This document shows positions 1 through 9,709 of a stretch of 64,000 nucleotides of DNA, in pieces (the stretch's first letter is position 1; each line of letters opens with the position of its first letter). The DNA is from Dactylis glomerata. Lineage: Eukaryota > Streptophyta > Magnoliopsida > Poales > Poaceae. The translations under genes and the position numbers were made by a program. The notes beneath the pieces were generated by a model, which did no database searches, was not told the DNA's origin, and saw only the letters and a program-made list of their open reading frames with translations. The stretch is taken from contig QXEO01000411.1 of NCBI GenBank assembly GCA_007115705.1, positions 6,983,702 through 7,047,701 on the forward strand, in the 5' to 3' direction.

Positions 1-845
1 TTTATGATTTCATGTGTGTTATAATTTGTTGTGCAATGTTTAGTTAATCCACACTTAACCAACAGAAGCCTTAGGGAAGAACTACAAGGACCAAAGAAAC
101 CAGAAGCAAAGGAAATAAAGAAAAGAGAAGAAAAGTGTGAGCTAGAAAATGTTATTGACTACCCTACTTTGGACACTTAGATTAAGCAATCTGTAACTCA
201 AATAAGTGTGTGGTCAGTTGGTTGAGCTTGACCAGACCACATACTCACTTGACCAAGAAGTTTCAAACAAAAATTAAAATTCTAACCTAACACAAACTTC
301 TGCCAAAGTCTGAATCTTAATCAGCAACCATTCCAAATTACAATTAGGTTTTTCGCAAAAACATCACCTTTCAGCACAATAAAAAATATCTTTGGAAACC
401 TTGTTGAATACCTTGACAACCCACGGAGGAAATTTTCAAAAATTTGAATTTGAATTTGGTTCAGGCATTTCGTCGAACACCTGTGAACAAGATTTCAGAA
501 AAATCGCGTGTACTATAGCTGATGCCGTCCTCATACGCCATAGCGCTCGTAGCAGTACCCGTGGACTCCATCTCTCACCTTGCTGTCGATCCCCAGTCTC
601 CCCTGCCCGGACCTTGGCCGTGAGACTCGGAAGAAAGTGGAGAAACAGCCCGGACCCCCTCTCCTTTCCCTCTGCCTCTCTGCACGATACCGACCCGCGT
701 GAGCACGCCAGGGCACGCCTACAGTACCCCGGCGCCATGACCTCACCTCGCCAGCACGCTCCCAAGGCCACCGCGCCCGGTGTTGAACGATGCATGCCGC
801 CGGACCCCCCACCTTCGGCCACCTTCGTGCCAGCCCTCTCCGGCC

Positions 846-853
846 TATAAAAG
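846..853 (+). promoter_or_regulatory. TATA box of LTR-A
   Basis: TATAAAAG sits at the end of a GC-rich tract and is followed by a C-rich leader. The layout matches the TTAAATAG box in the E6 LTR (48381) and the minus-strand TATAAAAT at 39040-39047. It is the likely core promoter for Pol II transcription of the parent element. Confidence 0.6.
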
Positions 854-1978
854 CCCCCTCCGAGCATGCCATCGAGCTCACACCATCCCCAGCAACCTCC
901 CAGACAACCTCTCCCTACTCAGTTCTCTCTCGGTAGCCATAGCCGTCGACGCCGGCGAGCTTCTGGGCGCGGGTGGCGCCACCGCGTCCGGCCGCCGTTG
1001 GAGGAACGGACGGCGGGAGGTGGACGAGAAGAGCCGCCGGAACCTTTTCTGCTTCATCGCCGGCGAGCTCCGCTTCCTCTATGCCGCCCCCCCATCGCCG
1101 CTCGTTTCTCTGCAGACCACGGTGAGTCTCGCGTCAAGGAGGAAGAAGACTGGGCGTACCGTTTTGGTTAGGTCTGACAAGCCGGACCCCTTTGTCAGCA
1201 TAGTGTTTTTTCTTCTTTTTCTCTTCCCACCCGCGGTGTGCCTAGTGGGCCGGCCCAGTCAATTCTGTGTGTGCGGCCCAGTTTCGTTCGGATTTGATCC
1301 ATTCTGTTTATTAATTTTCCCGCCCGATTTTCGAATTCAATTCAGAACTATTTTTGCAATTCAAATTCCAGGAGATTTATAAATCCGTTTTTAGCAAAAA
1401 AAATACTCGTTGGAAAGCTTAGAAAATAACCTAGCCCCTGAAATTGGTTGTAATCTGATTTGAGTTAGCTATTTAATTTAATAAAAACAAATTAACCCGC
1501 AGCCTTTAACCTTAGAAATTATTCTAGAAAGTTAATTAGGAATTAGAAAATCTTGAACTTAAGTTTTTGAACTCCTAAACTACCCTACCTACTGGTTACT
1601 AGAGCCATTACCATTTGAAACCTTGTTAGTACCGTCAATTAACTTCTAATCCAATCTTAGTTTGTAGCATAAAATGATAGATCCCAATATACACTTAGTT
1701 TGATATTTCCCTCACTACCAATTTACTTAATTAATCCCTCTCCACTTGAACTAGCCCTAATACCCCTAGTCTCATACCAATGCTAAGAAAGTGAACAACA
1801 CATGGCACATGGTAGAAAATCCAACTTGCACACTTAATGGAAACTTGGAAGAAAACTTGCAAACCAACTCAATAAAATTCAACATGACTACTATTGTTTG
1901 AAAACAAGTATGTGTGCTTGGAGTGTTGTTGGTATTGTTTAAGTGATTGTGTGCATTGTGTTTATTCGTTATTAGACG

Positions 1979-2077
1979 CTAGTGTTGCTGAAGAGGATAT
2001 TGAGGGGGGATTTTATCAAGAAGAAGAAGACTACCCAGGACACTTTGCCAACCAAGGCAAGCCATCTTTTGAATCAT
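1979..2077 (+). other. Conserved acidic mini-coding segment in LTR-A
   Basis: In one frame this reads as a Glu/Asp-rich peptide (AEEDIEGGFYQEEEDYPG) ending in ANQGKPS. The E6 LTR has a parallel segment at 49913-50002 (EEGEVYEYQDEEDQGQ, then ANQGKPS). The 20 bases CCAACCAAGGCAAGCCATCT are identical in both. The peptide does not belong to gag or pol. The AAG/GCAAGC at its end resembles a GC-type splice donor. Function unknown. Confidence 0.5.
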
Positions 2078-2534
2078 ACTCCACATGCCTAGTTTTCCTA
2101 TTGCATTCTATTTGTTTTTAAGTAAATTGCATGATTCAATTGCTACTCTAGAATGATAGTTGTGTATTGATATCTTGCTTAGCAAGAGTATCAAGTTGAG
2201 TTTATCCTACACTATTTAGTGGTATCATCATTCTATGTAGTTGCTTAGTCGCTAATAAAATTGAGGCTTTCTATAAGGGGAACCCTATTTGAAATTGGTG
2301 ACTTGAACTTGACAACTTGAATTGGAGATTTCTCCTACATGATGTTTTTATGAAGGAAAATAATCGTGACTAAGGACTATGGAATGTATTTTCTAAATGA
2401 TAATAAGTGATGTACCATGTGAGCCAACCCTTACCGTACGACCACATTACCCCTAAATGGGAAGGGGCTTAGTCTGTAGCTTGTTTATTCTAGTATGGGA
2501 GATCTTGTATCATCTTTTATAGAAGTAAGCCATG

Positions 2535-3276
2535 TGTCGTGGGAATTTAGAGACAGTAGCCATGGGGAGGCTTATCGGAGGGGCTCGACGTTGGTGACGA
2601 TGGGTCCGGCTCGGGATTGTGCCAACAGAGACACCTCGGTTTACCCAGGTTCAGGGCCCTCCCAGTTGGAGGTAAACCCCTACTTCCTGCCTGCTTCGTA
2701 TTGATTGGATAGTAGCGATTACAGTGCTCCTCGAGCTGTTCGGCTAGAGGAGGAAGAAGAAGATTGGATCTCCTCTATGCTAAGGGTCCAGGCCCCCTTA
2801 TATAGGCGGGGGCCGGGTTACAGGTTTAGGTAGCAATTCGACCGGCTGCCGGCTCCTCGGCGGCGGCGTCCTTGGCGTGATCCTCTGGCCCTGCTCTGGC
2901 AAAGGCACTTTATAAAGTGCCTTTCCCCTGGGCCGGCATCTGGAGGGCATATCCCTTCTCTTTTGCCTCGGATCCCATCGTGGGGAAGGGTCTTCGATCT
3001 CTCATTGGCTGGACGTGGTCGTGGCGCTCGTCACTCCCGTCCTGCGCCCCTGCCGCTCTTGTCGGGGCCATCCTACTTTTGGCCAGACAACCATTGAGAG
3101 GCCTTGTCTTCATCGCCCGGCCCCAGTTCTCCTCGGTGGAGTCGCCAGCCGGCTGCTGGCACAGCCGGCCCTTCGGGCGGAGCCGGTCTTCTCGTGCTGA
3201 AGCCGTGGGGAATCCTGGGACGCCAGCCGGCATATTGCCCGGCCCGTGATGCGCCCCCTAAGTCATCCCCATGACA
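2535..3276 (-). repeat. E1 LTR, 3' copy in element orientation
   Basis: The 742-bp direct repeat starts TGTCGTGGG and ends CCCCATGACA, with one substitution from the perfect inverted terminus kept in the other copy. The minus strand carries a TATATAAG box (2798-2805). The purine-rich GGGGGCTAG next to it at 3277-3286 (minus strand) is the plausible polypurine tract. Confidence 0.93.
2798..2805 (-). promoter_or_regulatory. TATA box in E1 3' LTR
   Basis: On the minus strand this reads TATATAAG, between GC-rich blocks. The same box is at 12309-12316 in the 5' LTR, where it would drive the genomic transcript. Confidence 0.6.
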
Positions 3277-3286
3277 CTAGCCCCCG
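3277..3286 (-). other. E1 polypurine tract
   Basis: The minus strand reads CGGGGGCTAG directly before the 3' LTR start TGTCATGG. This is the expected position for the plus-strand DNA primer. It is short and imperfect. Confidence 0.55.
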
Positions 3287-3707
3287 AAACTGGCGAAGTC
3301 TCATGGGCCAGCATGGGGCTTCGGCAGTTTCCTCTTCTCGCCGAAGTCTTGCTCGCTCTCGTCGAAGTCCCAGGGTTCTGGTCCGGCTTGGTCGATCCAA
3401 TCATTAAGGTCAAGTCTTGCGGAGTTCTCCCGGCCGTCTCGGGACGGGCCAGCTCCGAAACCGATCCGGCTGGCGACCGCCACGCGGCCATCCGCCGCTG
3501 TCCGGCTCCTTGGGACTTGCTCCCTCGGGGGCTGGACCGAGGCACGACTTGTCCACGCGCCATCACGTCACGTCCAATCGGCCCCGGCCCACGATCTCTT
3601 GCGGCAACCACGGCGGTTGCCCAACCTTTACGCGATCGTGGTTCATGACGAAAGGGGTCAGTTGCCGACCCATCGTGGGTGAAATGGGCAACTGACCCGC
3701 CCCCTCA

Positions 3708-3717
3708 CTTTTAAACC
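3708..3717 (+). promoter_or_regulatory. Possible TATA-like box of the antisense gene in E1
   Basis: CTTTTAAACC follows a GC-rich tract about 160 bp upstream of the first ATG (3874) of the plus-strand gene. Only position and composition support this. Confidence 0.25.
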
Positions 3718-3873
3718 AGGGACCATTCCTGAAACTGAGCATCGGTCGCCCGCTTCTCTTCTTCCTTCTGGATTTGCTCCACCTAGAATCCCTTGCTCCC
3801 GAGCTTCGTCTTCAAGGGATTAGGGTTCCTCGCTTGCTCCGCCGCCATTCCGCTCATCCAGATCCGTACCCGG

Positions 3874-6800
3874 ATGGCTCCCAAAGCGTCCCGGCCCAAA
3901 GGGAAGGGAGCGGCCACGGGTAAGGACGCTGCTCCGCCCGCTTTGCCGAAGGGATCCTGGGAAGGCTCTTGGGTGAAGGAGAAACAGATCGAGCTGCTGC
4001 GCCGGGGTCGAGTGCTTCCGCCCGCGGACCTCGTGAGTTGTTGTCCCGCCGGCGGCGAACTGGTCCCCGCTCCTGGGCCTGGGGAGATGGTGGTCTTCTA
4101 TGACCATTTCCCCCGGGGCTTCGCGCTGCCCGCCAGCAGCTTCATGCGCCAATTCCTGGACCACTTTCACTTGCAACCGCATCACATTGGGGCGAACGCG
4201 ATGATGGTATTGTCCGCGTTCGCGACCCTTTGCGAGGCGTATTTGGGCATCTGGCCCAACGTCAAGCTGTTCTGCCGGCTGATCTACTTCAAGACCCAGA
4301 CGGCGGAAACCGTTCCGGTGATACGCGGCACCGCCTCCTTCTACGCCCGCAAGTCCGCAAACTTCTCTGGCATAAAAGGGAAGGAGTCTTGCAAGAAGTG
4401 GCAGCGTTTCTTCTTCTACGTGAAGAACCTAAAGGAGGGCGAAGACCATATCAACTTGCCGCCGTTTGAGGCGGGCGGGCCCGAGCGGGATAACTGGAGT
4501 GCCGCTCCTCCTCGCCCATCGCCGGACATGGAGGAGATTCTTCAGCGGATCACCACACTGCAAACGGAGGGTGGCCTGGAGCCGACCGACCTTCTCCTCG
4601 CCTTCCTGGTCGCCCGCGTGTCACCGCTTCAACGCCGCTCGCACAAGATGTGTTTCCTGGGGTCCGCCAGGGATCCCACTCGTCATTCCTCCAAGGCGCT
4701 GTCTGCGTTGGAGGTGGCTCGGAAAACGAACCGCATCGCCGATGTCAAGCTCCAAGCCTCGTGGACGTGGGGACTGGAGCCTCATGACCGGGACAACCCA
4801 ATTGCTGAGGTGAGCTCGTCGGACCTGGCCCATGTCCTTCTCTCTCCTTTTGCGACTCTGATCTGCTGACCTCTGTCTACTTGGTCTGGGCAGAACTTGT
4901 TTGCCCTGCAGGCAGCGGAGAACTTGACCCAGCGTCAAGCCGGCTTCACCGCTGACAGGGCCGAATCGGATGATAAAGTTGTCTGGGACGAAGCCGAGGA
5001 GGTAAAGGATGCTAGTTCTCAGGCCGCCATCGAAAGCTCAACCGCCACTCATGGCGACGGAGGAAATGAGGAGCTCGCGGACTCGGGCGAGCCCCTCAGT
5101 CATTCCAGTAAGTTTCCAGGCCCCTCCCTCTTAAGAGATTGGCTCGAGGATGATGATGATGAAACAGGGTCAGCTACCACCCTCGGGGGCGTAGCCCTTC
5201 ATGTAGCCACCGCTGCCGCTGCTGGAGCTCAGGCTCCTCCGATCGTGGATCTGCCGGAGTTTCCAGAGCGATGTTCGGCCGCCCCGGAGCCGGCAGACCC
5301 AGAAGCGGCTAGAGACGATCTGGCCGGCGCCAAGAGAAAGGCCTAGCCGGCCTCCTCCGAGCCGGCTGACAAGCGCAAGAAACCGAAGCCGGCAGCGCGG
5401 GACATGCCCCAACCTAAGGTGAAGAAGGTGGCCAAACGGCGGGCTATCGCCGTAGCCGGGTGAGCCTCCCGCTTCCTTGCTTCTCACCTTTACTCTACCG
5501 TTGCGGTCCCAATTGACTTGGTCATGGGACGCCGTCTCTGCAGGTCGCCCCTTTCTGTTGATTCGGCTGCCCAACCTCCTCCCGCCGTCGCTTCCGAGGG
5601 AATCGAGACTCCGGCTCTCGAGCCCTCCTGCCACAAGAGGGCGCACAGGCAGGAGATTGGCGGCGACTCGGGTCGCGTTGAAGATGATCGTTGCTCTCCG
5701 CGGTTGAAGCCTGTGGCGGGCGAAGCTAGGACAGAGGATCCTGCGCACCCAGAGGTGTCTGCGGACGTTGTTCCCCATCCGGCTGCCACACCTGAGACTG
5801 ATTCCGCGCCCGTCGAGGAGACTACTTCGGTTGGGGTTGTCACGCCCCTACCTCCTGCCACCGAAAATGTCACGGCGAGGGACGACGCCGCTATCCACGC
5901 GTCCTCCGATCCGCCCAATCAAGAGGGTGCGCGCGAGGCCGCAGCAGGAGCCACGGAAGAGGCCTCGGTACGCGCGAGGTCCCTGGAGCTCCCGGGGCCC
6001 GCTGCCCAGACTCCTTCCAGTCTTGAGCTTGTGTCGAGCGTGCAGGACGTGGTGCCTGCGGCTGGGACGAGGGCCGGCGTGGCTGTTGATTCCCTGTTCC
6101 TTGGGCTGGTCTCCGGCTCTGGCGAAGTTTCGCAAGGGCTCCTCACCACTCGAGTGGCGAGGAACGAACATGGTGATGACTCGCCAGCTCCTGAGGTAGT
6201 GACCAAGGGCGCCTCCAGTGGAAAGGCTCTTGTCGCCGTGGCTGAGTCCAGCATTGGAAGTTTGAGCTCCACCAGCCGGCTTCAGCAGGAATGGGCAGAC
6301 ACCGCCTCGAGTGCTGATGTTGGAGAAAAACTCAAGGTGCAGGGCAGCAAGCCGACTCTGGCGGAGCTGGACAAGCAGTTTACTGTTGCCAAGGGGTCGC
6401 TTCAGAATGCCGGCTTCCAACTCCTTGACGCTATACAGACGACCAATGTGAGTACTGCGCCTTTAGCCTCTGGTTTCTTCTGCTAATTGGGAGACATGAT
6501 CTGCGGTTTCATGGTCCATTTTGCCATACATCCTAGCCCCCGAGTTTCGAGGTAGCTGTAGAGACAGCTGGCTCGAAAATGAATTTCGCTAAGAATCGTT
6601 GCCTTTCCGTTTTCCGCAGGAGCTGAACACGCTTCGAGCCAATGTCTTTCAGAAGCTGCTGGCGAAGTACCGCGCCGGCAAGATTCAGTACCAAGACTTG
6701 AAGAAAAAGCTAGAGAAGCTGTCAGGTGAGCTCGGGACCCCTTGTTTCGAAAACTCTGCCGCTGTCCTTCCCGCTCTCATATCTCCGTTTCCAGATTCCG

Positions 6801-7951
6801 CCTCGCTCATTGCTTCGCTTGAGTCCCAATTGGCCAACTCGATGTCGGCCGACGCTGTTGAGTTGCTCAAGCGAAAGCACGCAGAGGAGCTTCAGGGTCT
6901 GCAAGCCCAGGCCGCCCGGGCTCAGGAGCTGGAAACTGAGCTGGCGAAAGCTCGAGAGGCGGAGTCGTCGCTGCGGCTGGAGTTTGATCATCGGCTGGCC
7001 GAAGAGAAGAGAATCCTCTCCACGGAGTTCGACAGCAAGGTGAAAGAGCTTCGCGCCACCTTGGGGAGCGAAGTCGAGAGCCGCGGCGCCCAAATCGACG
7101 AGCTGGAGACTCTCTGGAGGCTTGACAGTGAGCGTTATGTCAAGGAGATCGGCATTTGGTGCGCCCGCGACCGCAAGGCTCAGTCCGGCTTGCTAGGGCT
7201 GGAGGAAGCTCTTCGTGGTATCCTTTCCTTCCTGCTTTTCAGCTCTTGCCCTTTCATGCCGCCTTCTCACTCTCTGATTGCCCTCGCAGGAGCTTTCTCT
7301 GACTCCAACGAGACCGCCGCAGCGGCGCTGAAGGAATACAGGGCGGATCAAAAGATCGTCCCCAGCAGTGATCCCAAGGCCGAGCTTACCTCAGGGGAGT
7401 TGGTAGCGTTGACCAAGGGCCGACTCCATCCGGTTGCCAAGCTGGGCAGGGATCTCCGCGAAGCCATTGTTTCCGTCTTCGAAACCTTGTGGCCGGGAAG
7501 AGCGGTGCCTGGCGAGATCCAGGCGCTCCTCCAGTGGATCCCTCTCGCACCCAACCGGCTTGACATCTGGAAGGAGTCCGCAGCTCGGGCCGGTGCTGAA
7601 CAGGCTCTAGAGTTCGTGCTCTCCTGGTATCCCGGTGTCAACCTGGACCAGCTGGAGAATCTTCGTGAAGGCGGATTAACGGGCCTCGACAAAACCAAGC
7701 TCCGCCAACGCGCCTGTGCCATTGCTGAGTGTGCCGAGACCGACGCGCTCTTCGACGCTGGGGATAGTGACGAATCTTTGGATGGCATGGACTTCGACGA
7801 GCCCGGCTCTGCGGAAGAGCCTCAGAAAGCCCCCGAGGATCTCGCTGGTCGCTCCATTCTGCCATCCCCCAGCGGCGATGACTTCGTCTTGGCATCTCGC
7901 ACTGGCGACGCTACTCCGCTGGAGCCGGCTGGCTCGCCAAGCGCCTCCTGA
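3874..7951 (+). CDS. Six-exon antisense gene in E1: PF04195-like domain plus coiled coil
   Basis: Exons, all with GT-AG introns and matching phases: 3874-4809, 4894-5459, 5544-6447, 6620-6725, 6795-7217, 7290-7951. Joined they give about 1,198 codons with one in-frame TAG (5344-5346). The start is the first ATG in frame (MAPKASRPKGKG). Residues about 70-190 carry the pattern FYDHFPRGFALP...LHPHHIG-like...FATLCEAYLGIWPNVKLF, which I recognise as the 'putative gypsy type transposon' domain (PF04195, Transposase_28) common in grasses. The middle is acidic, Pro/Ala/Glu-rich and probably disordered, with a Lys/Arg-rich stretch near 5360-5450 (possible nuclear signal). Exons 4-5 form a long coiled coil (LESQLANS...QAQAARAQELETELAKAREAE). 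The C-terminal part is globular with an acidic tail. It lies on the strand opposite gag and protease, so its introns cannot be removed from the element's genomic RNA. Role unknown; additional antisense ORFs are known in Tat-clade elements such as Grande. Confidence 0.8.
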
Positions 7952-8338
7952 CTGTGTCAAGATTTTCTTATTCATTTTTATGTACGCTGAACTCATGTCG
8001 TGCCCAACAACATTTTGTTCGTATGTACCAATGACGCTTCGCCCTGAAATCCCTACGTATTGGTTTCTAGTTGTTTATGAACCGGATTTGACCTGACCTC
8101 TTTCCGCTTTTTCCTTTATCTCCCCATCCTTCGGCCCTTCTACCCCCAGCCGGCAGCCTGGTGCCGGCTGGTCTCCCTTGGACCGACAGCCGAATGCCGG
8201 TCTAGGGCGGGAGCGTGCCGCAGGATGAGGAGTAGTACTTCAGCGTATAAGAGATCTGGCTTGATCCAGTCCACGCACAACTATTAACCAATGCGCGCGG
8301 TCTTTGGGTGAGCGCTCGTCAATGGTTCCGCGTTCTGT

Positions 8339-8758
8339 CCTCTTAGCGATTTTCCAATGTGAATGACCTGCCGGCTCCATCGCCCTCAACTTGGGTTGGG
8401 GGTTGGGCTCGGGGTCCGGTTCGCACACGGTACTCGTTCGTCTGACAAGGGATTCGATTCGTCGGGTCGCGGGCGTTTCCTCTTAGCGACTTTCCTAGGT
8501 GGGTGACCTGCCAGCTCCATCCCACACGGCGCAGGGTGGAGGTTGGGCTCGCGGTCCGGTCCGCACACAGTACTCATTCGGCTTGCAGGAGGATCGTTTC
8601 GTCGGGTTGGGGGCGTTTCCTCTTAGCGACTTTCCTAGGTGGGTGACCTGCCGGCTCCATCCCGCGCGGCGCAGGGTGGAGGTTGGGCTTGGGGTCCGGT
8701 CCGCACACAGTACTCATTCGGCTTACAGGATGATCGTTTCGTCGGGTTGGGGCTGCCG
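8339..8758. repeat. Three tandem 140-bp repeats in E1
   Basis: Units begin at 8339, 8479 and 8619 (each CCTCTTAGCGA...), period 140 bp. The first is the most diverged. They lie between the 3' end of the antisense gene and the end of the protease region, where the pol genes of an autonomous relative would begin. No coding potential is apparent. Confidence 0.85.
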
Positions 8759-8971
8759 GCTCCCATTTGGAGCCGGTTTCCAGCCCCCGTGAATAACGCT
8801 TAGAAAGGTAAAAGGTACTTCAGAGCACTTTTTCCAGGGATCAGCCGTATGCCACCCAACTTTCTTTTATTCAACGACACTTTTTCGAGATACAAGGTTT
8901 TTGCCTTGGCTTAGCCGAAGGTCTTAAGCGATCTTGGACTTGTCTCAGGCGAAGCTGCGAAACGCTTCCCC

Positions 8972-9709
8972 CTACCTCGAGGAGGAGCCAGCCCCCGAGA
9001 CAAGAGCTTCTGACTCCTTGCCCGCTTTGGGCGGGGCTTCCTTGGACAGGCTTGCCAGCTTGAGGTGTGGAGTCGGCAGTCCCGACGCCAGGCAGCCCGG
9101 CTGGACTGCCGCCACCCTCTGGAGCAGCTGCCGCTTCTCTTCAGCAATGACCAAGGCCTCCGCCAGCTTGGAGCTAGCTCTTGCGCACTCTATTGACTTC
9201 TTGTAGCATCCAGTGACAGTAATCACCCCGCGAGGGCCTGGGAGCTTCATCTTCAAGTATGCATAGTGCGGGACTGCCATGAACTTGGCCAAGGCTGGTC
9301 GACCAAGCAGCGCGTGATAGGGGCTGTTGAGGTCTACCACCTCGAACCAGATCGGCTCGCGACGATGATTGTCCTTCTCGCCAAACAGCACCTCCAACTC
9401 AATCCTTCCCATCGGCGTGCAGGAGTGCCCGGGCACAATCCCATGGAAGGTGAGCTTGGTTGGCTTCACTTGGATCTCTGGGATCCCGAGCTTCTCCATC
9501 GAAGTTCGGTAGAGAAGGTTGATGCTGTTGCCTCCATCGATGAGTACACGTGAGAATTGGCAGGTATGCGTCTCAGAGAACACGATTGGGTTCAAGACCA
9601 GCGTGTAGCCCCCGGGCCTCGGCATGAGCGGCGGGTGATCTTCACGTCCCCAGGAAATCGACGCGTCAGACCAATGCATGTACTGAGGGTCCAACTTGCA
9701 CGATTGCAT
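8972..9709 (-). pseudogene. E1 retroviral-type aspartic protease domain
   Basis: About 245 codons on the minus strand. The active-site motif VLIDGGNSINLLY is a D-G-G variant typical of Tat/Retand-type gypsy proteases, followed by FHGIVPG, a flap-like segment, and HALLGRPALAKFMAVPHYAYLKLK-type sequence where ALLGRP is the conserved hydrophobic-Gly-Arg element. It would cleave the gag polyprotein. It is in a different frame from upstream gag, so a frameshift lies near 9670-9705. It ends without any reverse transcriptase: about 1 kb without recognisable coding sequence separates it from the antisense gene. Function is not expected in the present form. Confidence 0.85.

Larger units (their letters stand above)
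1..2534 (+). mobile_element. Long LTR 'LTR-A', left segment (split by E1)
   Basis: This is the first part of a long gypsy-type LTR whose start lies outside the window. Its order of parts matches the E6 LTR (47113-51744): an AT-rich upstream part, a GC-rich promoter and leader near 530-1200, an acidic mini-coding segment near 1979-2077 ending in a shared 20-base block (2048-2067), then a block near 2415-2500 (accacattacccc...gggcttagtc) matched at about 50420-50455. The sequence breaks off at the E1 insertion and resumes at 12788. ORFs of 100-200 codons in the GC-rich part overlap in many frames and look like composition artefacts. It may be a solo LTR or part of a larger element; the window cannot tell. 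Confidence 0.75.

Noticed and set aside
392..1382. Several overlapping ORFs of 100-200 codons on both strands
   Set aside because: They lie in the GC-rich promoter and leader of LTR-A, overlap in many frames, and show no domain. GC-rich sequence lacks stops by chance.
5344..5346. Reading the antisense gene as two genes split at the TAG
   Set aside because: The frame continues past the stop to a good intron donor at 5460 in correct phase, so a point mutation is the simpler reading.
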